Shown one piece after another: positions 45,411-54,850 of a DNA stretch of 64,000 nt. The DNA lies in NCBI RefSeq assembly GCF_032818155.1, contig NZ_CP102589.1, positions 606,001-670,000 on the forward strand, in the 5' to 3' direction. This DNA is from Niallia taxi. Lineage in GTDB: Bacteria > Bacillota > Bacilli > Bacillales > Cytobacillaceae. Position 1 is the stretch's first letter. Each line of letters starts with the position of its first letter. Under the pieces are notes generated by a model, which searched no databases, was not told the origin of the DNA, and worked only from the letters and a program-made list of their open reading frames with translations. The position numbers and the translations under genes were made by a program.

Positions 45411-47480
45411 TTACCAATGGAAAATTCGTTTATACCAAGGTAGCTTTTCAACTTGCTTTTGTCCGTTGTTATCGGTCGGATTCGATGACTCATTTTTAGG
45501 GAGGTCATCACAGTATTGAGTCGGAACCTTATCCTTAGTGAAATACATCAGTCTTTTTGGTGAACAGTCCTCTGTCGCAAGCTTTCCGCTTTTCGGATCA
45601 ATATAAGCAGCGGCAGTTCCCTTTGTTGGTTTAAAGCCAACTATTGGTTGCTCCTTGAGGCTGTTTTCCATAAATTTAACCCAAACCTTTTTGGCATAAG
45701 TTTTATCGGCTGAGATGGTAATTGGGCCACCTTCATCGTAGCCTGTCCATACAGCGGAAACGAGCTGCGGAGTATAGCCAATCATCCAGCTGTCAGATTC
45801 AGTTGTTCCCGATTTTCCAGCGTAAATTCTCGTGATATTATTCAAGATGGTACTGCCAGTCACGCTTGCATAGCCATTTAGATTTTTGTCAAACATTCCT
45901 GTCATCATGGAATTCATGATGAATGCTAAATCTTCATCCAAAACCTGCTCTTTTTCTTGTTTACTTCTATAAATCAATTGTCCGTCTGCTGTCTCAATTT
46001 TCGTAATGAACACCGGTGAAGTGTTATTGCCTCCATTTGCCAGCATGCTGTATGCGTTAGCCATATCAACAACCTTCACATTGGATGTTCCTAATGCCAA
46101 GGAAGGCACGGCCTGCATCGGTGTCGACAGCCCAAACCTTTTAGCTGTGTCTGCCAACACATCCATTCCTAGAAATAAATGTGTCTTAACTGCGTATACA
46201 TTATCTGATAAAGCCAGTGCTTGGGCCATCGTGATGTTTCCATCCGCATACTTATTGTTAAAATTATGAGGAATATATGGATCACGGCCATCCTCAAAAC
46301 GGAAGGTCGTTTTTTCACTGCTCATCATCGTCACAGGCGTAAATCCATGCTCTAATGCCGCATAGTAAAGAAGCGGCTTAATAGTAGAGCCAGGCTGACG
46401 GGCTGCCTGTGTCGCCCTGTTGAAGGAGCTTTCGCTGTAATCCCGACCACCAACCATCGCTTTGACATAACCGGTGCTTGGATCCATTGCAACAAATCCG
46501 ACTTGGATTTTACTTGTATCACTTATTTCACTTTTGACTGTATCTTCTGCTATTTTTTGCTGCTTCGTATTTAAGGTTGTGTATACACGCAACCCGCCAA
46601 GCTGAATGGTCCGATCGTCCATATTCAGTTCTGTCTTTAAGATGTTTTTCACGGCATCCTGAAAGTAAGGTGCTGTTTCAGCACTTGAGATTGGGAATTC
46701 CCCTGTAAACTCAAGCTTTTCTGTCACTGCTGCCTGCATATCCTTTTCATTGATATAGCCGTTTTCCATTAAGGAATGAAGAATAATTCCTTGCCTCTTC
46801 TTGGCGTTTTCAGGTGATACTAGTGGAGAATAGACACTCGGCCCTTTCGGTATACCTGCGAGCATCGCCGCCTCGCCTAATGTCAGATCTGATGCTGGTT
46901 TACCAAAGTAATATTGGCTAGCGGCTTCCGCACCATAGGCACCATGACCATAATAGATGGTATTAATATAGCCCTCAAGAATTTCCTGCTTTGTATAGAA
47001 CATCTCAAGCCTTATTGTATAAAAGGCTTCAGAAAGCTTCCTTTTCCATGTCTTTTCATGCTCTAAAAAAAGATTTCTAGCATACTGCTGTGTGATAGTA
47101 CTAGCACCCTGAACCTTTGCCATTGCCTTTATGTCAGCAAGTATCGCCGCTGCTATTCGTTTATAATCAAAGCCATGATGGTCATAGAAGCCCTTGTCCT
47201 CTATGGAAACTGTCGCATTGATTAAATCTGGACTTATTTCCTCAATCGGAACCCAGTATCTCTTTTGCCCACTGTTGCTCTCACCGATAATCGTCCCATC
47301 GTCAGAATAGTAAATAGTTGACTGGGTAACAGTTAAAGGCGGTGCACCCAAAACCTTCGCATAGATAAGAACCCCTGCAAAACCAATGCTGAAAATAAAC
47401 GCGGCGAGTATTGCCAGGATGACAATCAGCCTGATATATTTAGCTGAATTTTTCAGGCGATCTTTTGCAATGACTTCCAT
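45411..47480 (-). CDS. pbpG: Class A penicillin-binding protein (PBP2d type)
   Basis: 689 aa. N-terminal membrane anchor (about 17-40), GT51 glycosyltransferase with catalytic Glu94 (SIEDKGFYDHHGFD), and a transpeptidase domain with Ser365-Thr-Ile-Lys368, Ser426-Asp-Asn428 and Lys557-Ser-Gly-Thr. It builds and cross-links peptidoglycan outside the membrane. In B. subtilis pbpG is expressed in the forespore and works on the germ-cell wall; synteny beside ywhD supports the orthology. Confidence 0.93.
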   Translation of the reverse strand: MEVIAKDRLKNSAKYIRLIVILAILAAFIFSIGFAGVLIYAKVLGAPPLTVTQSTIYYSDDGTIIGESNSGQKRYWVPIEEISPDLINATVSIEDKGFYDHHGFDYKRIAAAILADIKAMAKVQGASTITQQYARNLFLEHEKTWKRKLSEAFYTIRLEMFYTKQEILEGYINTIYYGHGAYGAEAASQYYFGKPASDLTLGEAAMLAGIPKGPSVYSPLVSPENAKKRQGIILHSLMENGYINEKDMQAAVTEKLEFTGEFPISSAETAPYFQDAVKNILKTELNMDDRTIQLGGLRVYTTLNTKQQKIAEDTVKSEISDTSKIQVGFVAMDPSTGYVKAMVGGRDYSESSFNRATQAARQPGSTIKPLLYYAALEHGFTPVTMMSSEKTTFRFEDGRDPYIPHNFNNKYADGNITMAQALALSDNVYAVKTHLFLGMDVLADTAKRFGLSTPMQAVPSLALGTSNVKVVDMANAYSMLANGGNNTSPVFITKIETADGQLIYRSKQEKEQVLDEDLAFIMNSMMTGMFDKNLNGYASVTGSTILNNITRIYAGKSGTTESDSWMIGYTPQLVSAVWTGYDEGGPITISADKTYAKKVWVKFMENSLKEQPIVGFKPTKGTAAAYIDPKSGKLATEDCSPKRLMYFTKDKVPTQYCDDLPKNESSNPTDNNGQKQVEKLPWYKRIFHW

Positions 47481-47858
47481 TTACAATACACCTCCAAGTG
47501 GTTCTGTCCTATTTATGATAGATGTCATATTTTTAAACTCCTATATTGAGGTTTTTCGGAATAATAGATAGCACTAGTATGTGGATAAGATTTACATTTT
47601 AAACCTTTTATAGCGGAGCTAGTAAATTTTTCTTGCTTTTTAGCGAATATACTCTATACTTTTTTTCGTGTTTGTTATTTATTTGTTTGGGAAGTATATA
47701 GGGTAAATGGGTAATTAAGCCTTGTAAATATATGCTTTTTGCGTATGTGCCTGTCCCAATTGATTAGGATTACTTATCAATATGGTCGATACTATCAATA
47801 GTCAAAGCAGATTTCACACCCTTCTGCATAAGGGCAATTTAGAATGGAGGAAGCAAAG
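47481..47858. promoter_or_regulatory. pbpG-speE divergent region (378-bp gap)
   Basis: AT-rich spacer with promoters for both genes. It has a direct repeat TATCAATA at 47775-47782 and 47793-47800 (18-bp period), the second within ACTATCAATAGT, ahead of speE. No consensus promoter or reading frame could be fixed. Confidence 0.35.
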
Positions 47859-48686
47859 ATGGGATTATGGTTTACAGAAAAACAAACAGATAACTTCGGA
47901 ATTACGATGAAAATTAAACAAACATTACATACAGAGCAAACAGATTTTCAAAAGCTTGATATGGTCGAAACAGAAGAATGGGGCAATATGCTCCTACTGG
48001 ATGATATGGTTATGACCTCTGTCAAGGACGAATTCGTATATCATGAAATGGTTGCACATATACCGTTGTTCACACATCCGAACCCGGAGAATGTGTTAGT
48101 GGTAGGCGGCGGAGATGGCGGTGTCATTAGGGAAGTGTTAAAGCATCCTAGTGTGAAAAAGGCTACTTTAGTAGATATTGACGGAAAGGTCATTGAATAC
48201 AGTAAAAAGTTTCTGCCAGAAATAGCCGGAAAATTGGATGATCCTCGGGTTGAAGTTAAGGTTGGCGATGGTTTCATGCATATTGCTGAGAGCGAAAATG
48301 ATTATGATGTCATTATGGTCGATTCTACAGAGCCTGTTGGGCCTGCAGTCAATTTATTCACTAAGGGATTCTATGATGGAATTGCAAAGGCATTAAAGGA
48401 GGATGGCTTATTTGTAGCCCAGTCCGATAATCCTTGGTTTAAAGCAGATCTTATCCGTGCTGTCCAAAAGGATGTTAAAGAGATATTTCCTATTACGAGA
48501 CTGTATATCGCTAATATACCAACATATCCAAGCGGAATGTGGGCATTCACAATTGGTTCAAAAAAGTATGATCCACTTGAAGTGAAGGCTGACCGTTTTC
48601 ACGAATTAGAGACAAAATATTATACGAAGGAATTACACAAGGCTGCTTTTGTGCTGCCGAAGTTCGTTAAAGATTTAACAGAGTAG
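47859..48686 (+). CDS. speE: Spermidine synthase
   Basis: 275 aa from ATG 47859, seven bases after GGAGG. N-terminal beta domain, then the SAM-like Rossmann fold with [18 protein letters not shown] and the catalytic-loop Asp of [12 protein letters not shown]. It transfers aminopropyl from decarboxylated SAM to putrescine. First of a speE-speB pair, as in B. subtilis. Confidence 0.95.
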   Translation: MGLWFTEKQTDNFGITMKIKQTLHTEQTDFQKLDMVETEEWGNMLLLDDMVMTSVKDEFVYHEMVAHIPLFTHPNPENVLVVGGGDGGVIREVLKHPSVKKATLVDIDGKVIEYSKKFLPEIAGKLDDPRVEVKVGDGFMHIAESENDYDVIMVDSTEPVGPAVNLFTKGFYDGIAKALKEDGLFVAQSDNPWFKADLIRAVQKDVKEIFPITRLYIANIPTYPSGMWAFTIGSKKYDPLEVKADRFHELETKYYTKELHKAAFVLPKFVKDLTE

Positions 48687-48689
48687 AAG

Positions 48690-48729
48690 GCTCCGCTAGA
48701 ACTGCAGGAAGCTGTAATTCTAGCAGAGC
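48690..48729 (+). promoter_or_regulatory. Stem-loop between speE and speB
   Basis: 18-nt arms (48690-48707, 48712-48729; GCTCCGCTAGAACTGCAG side) closing a GAAG tetraloop, with about 15 Watson-Crick and several G-U pairs. There is no T-run, so it is more likely a processing or stability element than a terminator. A smaller AGGGA-ATA-TCCCT palindrome follows, just before the speB ribosome site. Confidence 0.55.
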
Positions 48730-48782
48730 TTAATATAAAAAAAGAAGTTAAAGGGAATATCCCTAAAAGGAGTGGACAGATT

Positions 48783-49655
48783 TTGCGTTTTGATGAAGCA
48801 TATCAAGGTAATACTTTTATAAAAAGTCACCAAAATTTTGAGGAAAGCAAGGCAGTTCTTTATGGAATGCCGATGGATTGGACAGTATCCTTCCGTCCCG
48901 GCTCAAGATTCGGCCCAACAAGAATTCGTGAGGTTTCAGTTGGTCTTGAAGAGTACAGCCCGTACTTAGACCGTGACTTAGCAGATGTTAAATACTTTGA
49001 CGCTGGAGATATTCCATTGCCATTCGGAAACCCGCAAAAAAGCTTAAACATGATTGAAGAATTCGTGGATAAAGTATTGGCTGAAGACAAGTTTCCACTT
49101 GGAATGGGCGGCGAGCATTTAGTTTCATGGGGTGTTTTCCAAGCGATGTACAAAAAATATCCTGACTTGGCAATCATCCATATGGACGCACATACAGATT
49201 TACGGGATGAATATGAGGGAGAGCCGCTATCTCACTCCACACCGATTAAAAAGGTTGCAAACCTAATCGGTCCAAAAAACGTCTACTCATTTGGAATCCG
49301 TTCAGGTATGAAGGAAGAATTCGAATGGGCAAAAGAAGTTGGTATGCATATCTCCAAATTTGAAGTGCTAGAGCCACTAAAAGAAATCCTGCCAACATTA
49401 GCAGGCAGACCAGTATACGTTACAATCGATATAGACGTATTAGACCCAGCACATGCACCAGGAACAGGAACAGTAGACGCAGGCGGAATCACATCAAAAG
49501 AACTACTTGCATCCATACACGAAATTGCACGCTCAGAAGTAAACGTTGTAGGAGCAGACTTAGTGGAAGTAGCACCAATCTACGACCCATCAGAACAAAC
49601 AGCAAACACAGCAAGCAAACTAATCAGAGAAATGATCCTTGGTTGGGTAAAATAA
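48783..49655 (+). CDS. speB: Agmatinase
   Basis: 290 aa, TTG start behind AAAGGAG (about 11-bp spacing). Arginase/agmatinase fold with the Mn-binding motifs MGGEHLVSWG, HMDAHTDLRD and TIDIDVLDPAHAPGTG. It hydrolyses agmatine to putrescine and urea and so feeds SpeE. Synonymous codon use in the last third (from about 49370) is shifted to A- and C-ending codons compared with the first part. Confidence 0.95.
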   Translation: MRFDEAYQGNTFIKSHQNFEESKAVLYGMPMDWTVSFRPGSRFGPTRIREVSVGLEEYSPYLDRDLADVKYFDAGDIPLPFGNPQKSLNMIEEFVDKVLAEDKFPLGMGGEHLVSWGVFQAMYKKYPDLAIIHMDAHTDLRDEYEGEPLSHSTPIKKVANLIGPKNVYSFGIRSGMKEEFEWAKEVGMHISKFEVLEPLKEILPTLAGRPVYVTIDIDVLDPAHAPGTGTVDAGGITSKELLASIHEIARSEVNVVGADLVEVAPIYDPSEQTANTASKLIREMILGWVK

Positions 49656-49676
49656 TCCAAGGCTTGAAGCTTTTGG

Positions 49677-49788
49677 TATAGATGAAGTTAAGAGTTTCTC
49701 TATAGATTTGTGTTTTTTATCTCGAAACCCGTTATTTATACGGGTTTTTTCTTTTCAACAAAAAGAAAAGCAGATAACTTCATCTATA
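49677..49788. repeat. 112-bp element with 14-bp terminal inverted repeats
   Basis: TATAGATGAAGTTA (49677-49690) and its exact reverse complement TAACTTCATCTATA (49775-49788) bound a 112-bp segment. In its centre is the speB terminator hairpin. Subterminal bases continue to pair imperfectly. It may be a MITE-like insertion or simply a long folded 3' region. Confidence 0.5.
49725..49751 (+). terminator. Terminator of speB
   Basis: Stem AAACCCGT (49725-49732) with ACGGGTTT (49740-49747), 7-nt loop, then a T-run. Confidence 0.8.
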
Positions 49789-49868
49789 TCCTTACATCAT
49801 CTTGCACTTCCCATTTAAAAAATTTATACTTATTAAGTTATAGTTTAGAGGAAAAGGAAGTGTTACCG

Positions 49869-50309
49869 TTGTCTAACGGGCAAGCACCTATAAAAATACA
49901 TGTGACCACCAACATATACAACGGAAGCTCGAAAGATAGTATCGAGTGGGTTGGATTTGGACAATACTTAGAAAAAGACGGAAGCAGTTATATTAAATAC
50001 GAAGAAGAAATAGAAGAAGGCACCATTAAGACGATTGTTAAAGTATCTGGAAATGAAGGATTAATACTTCGCAGCGGAGCAGTGAAAATGCGACTGGCCT
50101 TTTTGTTGAACAAAAAGCGAAATGGCAGCTATGAAACTCCTTATGGTACTTTTCTAATGGTGACAGATACAAAGCGGCTAGGCATGGAAAAAGAAGCACA
50201 TAGTCCATCAGGGCTTATTGATATATTGTATGATTTAAATACGAATGGCAATAAAAATGGAACCTATCATATGACAATCAATTTTAAGGAGGAGACAGTA
50301 CAAGCATGA
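49869..50309 (+). CDS. ywiB: YwiB family protein (DUF1934, calycin-like)
   Basis: 146 aa from the TTG at 49869 behind AAAAGGAAG; the open frame runs further upstream to 49710, but that part overlaps the terminator and repeat. Beta-barrel protein of the DUF1934 family ([22 protein letters not shown] segment, [14 protein letters not shown]). Conserved directly before argS. Function unknown. Confidence 0.85.
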   Translation: MSNGQAPIKIHVTTNIYNGSSKDSIEWVGFGQYLEKDGSSYIKYEEEIEEGTIKTIVKVSGNEGLILRSGAVKMRLAFLLNKKRNGSYETPYGTFLMVTDTKRLGMEKEAHSPSGLIDILYDLNTNGNKNGTYHMTINFKEETVQA

Positions 50310-51976
50310 ATATCGTAGATCAAATAAAAGAAAAACTGAAGGATGAAATTAAAGCGAGTGTTGTGAAGGCAGGTCTTGCTGAAGAGGCACAAATTCCAGA
50401 AGTAATTCTAGAATTACCGAAGGACAAGGCACACGGGGACTATTCTACAAATATGGCGATGCAACTGGCAAGAGTGGCAAAAAAAGCACCAAGAGCAATT
50501 GCAGAAGCAATTATCGACAACTTTGACCAAACAAAGGCATCCATTGAGAAAGTAGAAATTGCTGGTCCTGGATTTATCAATTTCTATATGAATAACCGCT
50601 ACTTAGCAGACTTAATTCCGACAATTCTTGAAGCAGGCGATGCTTACGGAGAAACTAGCTTCGGAAATAAGGAAAAGGTGCAAGTTGAGTTTGTATCAGC
50701 TAACCCTACTGGAGATCTTCATTTAGGACATGCCAGAGGTGCTGCAGTTGGTGACTCTTTGTGCAATATTCTTGATAAAGCAGGTTATGATGTATCAAGA
50801 GAATATTATATCAACGATGCTGGAAACCAGATCAATAACTTGGCGCTATCTGTTGAAGCGCGTTATTTCCAAGCCCTTGGTCAAGATAAGGAAATGCCTG
50901 CAGATGGCTACCATGGTGAGGACATCATTGGAATCGGTAAGAAGCTTGCAGAAGAATTTGGCGATAAATTTGTGCATGTAGAGGAAAAGGAACGTTTTGA
51001 TTTCTTCCGTACATACGGACTTAAATACGAAATGGGCAAGCTAAAGCAAGACCTTGAAGATTTCCGTGTACCATTCGATGTGTGGTATTCAGAAACGTCT
51101 CTTTATGAAAATGGGAAAATTGATGTAGCATTGAACTCATTAAGAGAAAATGGCTATATTTACGAAGAGGATGGAGCAACATGGCTTCGTTCTATGGATT
51201 TCGGTGATGATAAAAACCGCGTGCTTATTAAAAATGACGGGTCTTACACATATTTGACTCCAGATATTGCTTATCATAAAGATAAATTGGAAAGAGGCTT
51301 TACAAAGCTAATCAACGTTTGGGGTGCTGACCACCACGGCTATATTCCGCGTATGAGAGCAGCTATCCAAGCATTAGGCTATGATAAGGACGCTTTAGAA
51401 GTGGAAATCATTCAGCTTGTTCATCTGTACAAAAACGGTGAAAAGATGAAAATGAGCAAACGTACAGGTAAAGCAGTTACAATGAGAGACTTAGTGGAAG
51501 AAGTAGGATTGGACGCAACACGTTACTTCTTTGCGATGAGAAGTGCTGACACACATCTTGATTTTGACCTTGATTTGGCAGTATCTCAATCAAACGAAAA
51601 TCCTGTATACTATGCTCAATATGCACACGCACGTATTGCGAGCATTTTAAGACAAGGGAAAGAACAAGGGATTGAGCTAGATAATAATCTTGATGTTTCC
51701 CATATTACTGCAGAAAAAGAGTTCGACCTATTAAAGAAATTAGGGGAATTCCCACAAGCAGTAACAGAAGCAGCAGCAAAAAGAATGCCTCACCGCATCA
51801 CAAATTATATCTATGATTTAGCATCAACATTCCATAGCTTCTATAATGCAGAAAAAGTATTGGATGCAGACAATATGGAAAGAACAAAAGCAAGATTGGC
51901 ACTAATCCAATCAACAAAAATCACATTGAAAAACGCACTGCATCTTATCGGTGTTTCTGCGCCAGAGAAAATGTAA
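50306..51976 (+). CDS. argS: Arginyl-tRNA synthetase
   Basis: 556 aa, class I synthetase. HIGH-type motif [11 protein letters not shown] (near 135) after [11 protein letters not shown], and [15 protein letters not shown] (near 385); the C-terminal DALR anticodon domain ends in [10 protein letters not shown]. Its ATG overlaps the ywiB stop (ATGA). No T-box leader is seen. Confidence 0.97.
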   Translation: MNIVDQIKEKLKDEIKASVVKAGLAEEAQIPEVILELPKDKAHGDYSTNMAMQLARVAKKAPRAIAEAIIDNFDQTKASIEKVEIAGPGFINFYMNNRYLADLIPTILEAGDAYGETSFGNKEKVQVEFVSANPTGDLHLGHARGAAVGDSLCNILDKAGYDVSREYYINDAGNQINNLALSVEARYFQALGQDKEMPADGYHGEDIIGIGKKLAEEFGDKFVHVEEKERFDFFRTYGLKYEMGKLKQDLEDFRVPFDVWYSETSLYENGKIDVALNSLRENGYIYEEDGATWLRSMDFGDDKNRVLIKNDGSYTYLTPDIAYHKDKLERGFTKLINVWGADHHGYIPRMRAAIQALGYDKDALEVEIIQLVHLYKNGEKMKMSKRTGKAVTMRDLVEEVGLDATRYFFAMRSADTHLDFDLDLAVSQSNENPVYYAQYAHARIASILRQGKEQGIELDNNLDVSHITAEKEFDLLKKLGEFPQAVTEAAAKRMPHRITNYIYDLASTFHSFYNAEKVLDADNMERTKARLALIQSTKITLKNALHLIGVSAPEKM

Positions 51977-51980
51977 CAAG

Positions 51981-52012
51981 AAAAGGATGGAAGCAATTCC
52001 ATCCTTTTTTCT
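51981..52012. terminator. Terminator, argS / natB
   Basis: 12-bp stem AAAAGGATGGAA (51981-51992) with TTCCATCCTTTT (51997-52008), GCAA loop, T-run. Confidence 0.88.
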
Positions 52013-52013
52013 A

Positions 52014-53168
52014 TTAATTCATCACCCATTTATCCTTCAAAAACATGATTCTGCCGATAAGGAAAACAACTACTAATACAATAAGATTGCTTCCAATTGT
52101 GATAAAGAAATGTTCAAAGTTAGTTATACCAAAGATCAGCTCTTTAAGCAGGGAGTAAATATTCATAACAGGTATGGCGAAATGTTTGAACTCTAACTCA
52201 TTTATACCGACATTTGACATAAACATTAAAGGCAATATCGTAACCATCATAATTGGTGCACTATAGCTTTGTGATTCCTTAATTGTTTTGCCGATGATGC
52301 TAGTCAGCATAAGCAGGGAAGCTATAAACATGGAGTAAACAATTGTTAGCACAAGTGCCAAGATAACACTTAAACCAAAATTATCCCCAATCTCAATAGC
52401 ATTTTTAAGGTTTTCTGTTAAGAAGGCTATTTCCAATACGACAACAAGCAATGTGATAATTCCTGTGACTGTGCCTATTGTTGAAATTGTTAGCCATTTG
52501 GCAAATACAAGTGTAGAGCGGTTGACAGGAGTCATCAGTAATGCCTCCATTGTTTTCTTTTCTTTTTCCCCTGAAAAGAAATCAGCAGCAGAAGGTCCTG
52601 CTCCAACACTGATTGCGACAGCAAGAATAAGGGGAATGAGCATTGCCACAAGATTAATAGTCGGGTCCTCACTCAATTCTTCCTGTGTTATTGACAACGG
52701 CTTAATTGTATCAGCTTCAACGCCAAGAGACTCTAATCTTTCTGAAACTATTATGCTCTCATATTGGGACAGAGCAGCTTGTGTAAGGGACATGAGTGTA
52801 GAGGAGCTTTGACTGAACGAATCACCGATAATCGTTAATTCTGCGTTCTGCTTTTCAGCTACAAGGTTGGCAAAATTATCATCTGTCATTAAAGCAGCCT
52901 GAGCTTCTCCATTTTGTAACGCTTCTTCCGGGTTCTTCGCTTCAACTAGCTCAATGCTGCTGTTGGCAAGCAAGGACGTTTTTATTTCTTCAGGTAGAGT
53001 GGCAGCTACAGCAAGCTGATAGGATTCACCTTCCCCATCCGAAACCAATTTTTCATAAAATAAAGTAAGTAATGTCATGATAATAATAGGTAAAAACACC
53101 GTTAATAATAATGTCCGTTTATCTCGAAAGGAATCCTTCAATTCTTTTAAATATATATTAAGAAACAT
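52014..53168 (-). CDS. natB: NatB-like ABC exporter permease
   Basis: 384 aa from ATG 53168 behind GGAGG. N-terminal span, an extracytoplasmic domain of about 140 residues, then five to six spans, with GEKEKKTMEALLMTPVNRST between spans as in NatB/ABC-2 permeases. With NatA it exports Na+ in B. subtilis; the substrate here is inferred from the paired LytTR regulator. Overlaps natA by 11 bp. Confidence 0.82.
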   Translation of the reverse strand: MFLNIYLKELKDSFRDKRTLLLTVFLPIIIMTLLTLFYEKLVSDGEGESYQLAVAATLPEEIKTSLLANSSIELVEAKNPEEALQNGEAQAALMTDDNFANLVAEKQNAELTIIGDSFSQSSSTLMSLTQAALSQYESIIVSERLESLGVEADTIKPLSITQEELSEDPTINLVAMLIPLILAVAISVGAGPSAADFFSGEKEKKTMEALLMTPVNRSTLVFAKWLTISTIGTVTGIITLLVVVLEIAFLTENLKNAIEIGDNFGLSVILALVLTIVYSMFIASLLMLTSIIGKTIKESQSYSAPIMMVTILPLMFMSNVGINELEFKHFAIPVMNIYSLLKELIFGITNFEHFFITIGSNLIVLVVVFLIGRIMFLKDKWVMN

Positions 53169-53910
53169 GGGCATTTCCTCCTCTAACAAGTCTGCTCATA
53201 AAGATATAGTTTAAGTCATTGCTTCCTTCTGCTTTATATAAATTTTCAAGGCTGCCATGGTGGACAAGCTCACCTTTATGCATCATCGCAACACTGTCAC
53301 ACAAAAGTGACACCTCCTCCATAATATGGCTCGAGAATATAATCGTTTTGCCGTCCTGCTTCAGCTGGTGGACAAGCTGACGAAACACATTGGAGGAGGT
53401 AATATCAAGACCTGTCGTTGGTTCATCGAAAAGAATAATTTCTGGGTTATGAATAAGCGTTCTAGCTATAGCCACTTTTTGGCGCATGCCTTTAGAGAAA
53501 TTGCCGACTTTTCGGTCAAGATAATCTCTCATTCCAAACATCCTTGCTAATTCATCAATCCGTACCCTTGTTTCATGTTTGCTGAGTCCGTATAGGCGGG
53601 CAAAGTATTCTAGATTCTCCCTTGCTGATAAGCGATCGTACAAACCTGTTTCACCACCGAATAATACGCCAATCTTTTGCTTTATTTCATTTGGATTTGT
53701 CTTCGTATCAAAACCAGAGACAGTGATAATCCCCTCTGTTGGCTGTAGCAAAGTAGCAATCGACCGGAGTAATGTTGTTTTTCCTGCCCCATTTTCTCCT
53801 AATAAGCCGACTGTTTCTCCTTTCTTTATGTGGAAAGACACATGCTTTAATGCGGCTACATAAGTCTTTTTATCTTTAAATGTTTTCGATACCTTTTGTA
53901 CTGTTATCAT
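53158..53910 (-). CDS. natA: NatA-like ABC exporter ATPase
   Basis: 250 aa from ATG 53910 behind AAGGAAG; the 71-codon extension upstream crosses the regulatory region and is not real. Walker A GENGAGKTT, signature FSKGMRQKVA, Walker B IILFDEPTTGLD, switch His of FSSHIMEE. First gene of natAB, divergent from natR. Confidence 0.85.
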   Translation of the reverse strand: MITVQKVSKTFKDKKTYVAALKHVSFHIKKGETVGLLGENGAGKTTLLRSIATLLQPTEGIITVSGFDTKTNPNEIKQKIGVLFGGETGLYDRLSARENLEYFARLYGLSKHETRVRIDELARMFGMRDYLDRKVGNFSKGMRQKVAIARTLIHNPEIILFDEPTTGLDITSSNVFRQLVHQLKQDGKTIIFSSHIMEEVSLLCDSVAMMHKGELVHHGSLENLYKAEGSNDLNYIFMSRLVRGGNAHVS

Positions 53911-53969
53911 GTTTACCACTTCCTTCTTGTTATCTTTGTTTTTATCATACAGATAAAGGAAATGAGCGT

Positions 53970-54019
53970 CTGTACATATGTCGCGAAAAGTCCATTTCCT
54001 GTCGCGAAAATGCTGTACA
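53970..54019. promoter_or_regulatory. Direct-repeat array between natA and natR (LytTR-type site)
   Basis: TGTCGCGAAAA occurs at 53979-53989 and 54000-54010, exactly 21 bp apart (two helical turns), flanked by CTGTACA at 53970-53976 and 54013-54019. LytTR-domain regulators bind direct repeats with this spacing, and the natR product has such a domain. Confidence 0.7.
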
Positions 54020-54141
54020 AGGGTGGGAAAGTCTAATTTTGAGGAACACCTTATATTTCCAATTTGTAAACAATAAGAGGGGAAACCATGATAAAATAAG
54101 GAAGTAAAGAAAATATCTGGCAAAGGGAATGGGCAGATGAA

Positions 54142-54840
54142 ATGAAAATCGGGCTAGTTGATGATAGGGCAATTGATTTAGATAAATTAAAAGGTATCGT
54201 TTCTGCCATCCCAGAGGCAGAAATTGTATTTGCAACCGACTCTGCAGAAGAGGCATATGAACAAATAAAAAAGGAAGCTATTTCTCTTCTTATTGCAGAT
54301 ATAGAAATGCCGAATCTGTCAGGATATGAGTTAGCTGACATTATTCACTCACATGCATTGAATATAAATGTTATTTTTGTAACGGGAAACAGTGGCTATG
54401 CAGTTCATGCTTTTGAGCTGAATGTTCATGACTATATTATGAAGCCTTATTCAAAAGACCGGCTTGTTCAGTCTGTTAAGAGGCTGATCGAAAAATCTCA
54501 GTCTGCAGAAATAGCCGGAAGAATTTATATAAAACAAAAGAATGATATACATATTATTTTAAAGAAGGACATTATTTTCATTGAGAGATCTGGAAGGTCT
54601 ACAACAATCCATACGAAAACGGAAGCAATTAAGACATATCAGACACTTAATGAACTAGAAGGTGAATTAAGAGAGAGAGACTTCGTCAGATCCCACCGCT
54701 CCTTTATTATTAATATCCACTGTATTAAAAGCTTTTCCTTGTATGCAAAAAATTCCTATACGGTGACATTTGAAGGGACAGAAGCAAAAGCAATGATTAC
54801 AAAGGAAAAGGTCGAATTTATTCAAAATAATTATTTCTAA
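54142..54840 (+). CDS. natR: LytTR-family response regulator (NatR-like)
   Basis: 232 aa. Receiver domain (1-115) with acidic GLVDDRA, phospho-acceptor Asp of LIADIEMPNLSGYEL, and MKPY Lys. LytTR DNA-binding domain from about 130 (IYIKQKNDIHIILKKDIIFI, then SHRSFIINIHCIKSF). It pairs with the kinase gene 10 bp downstream and should control the divergent natAB. Confidence 0.88.
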   Translation: MKIGLVDDRAIDLDKLKGIVSAIPEAEIVFATDSAEEAYEQIKKEAISLLIADIEMPNLSGYELADIIHSHALNINVIFVTGNSGYAVHAFELNVHDYIMKPYSKDRLVQSVKRLIEKSQSAEIAGRIYIKQKNDIHIILKKDIIFIERSGRSTTIHTKTEAIKTYQTLNELEGELRERDFVRSHRSFIINIHCIKSFSLYAKNSYTVTFEGTEAKAMITKEKVEFIQNNYF

Positions 54841-54850
54841 GGAGCAAAGA

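Noticed and set aside
50200..50305. T-box or other riboswitch ahead of argS
   Set aside because: argS starts inside the end of ywiB, so there is no room for a leader; no T-box core is present.
53911..54123. 71-codon N-terminal extension of natA
   Set aside because: It crosses the direct-repeat regulatory region and lacks similarity to ABC ATPases; ATG 53910 has a ribosome site.
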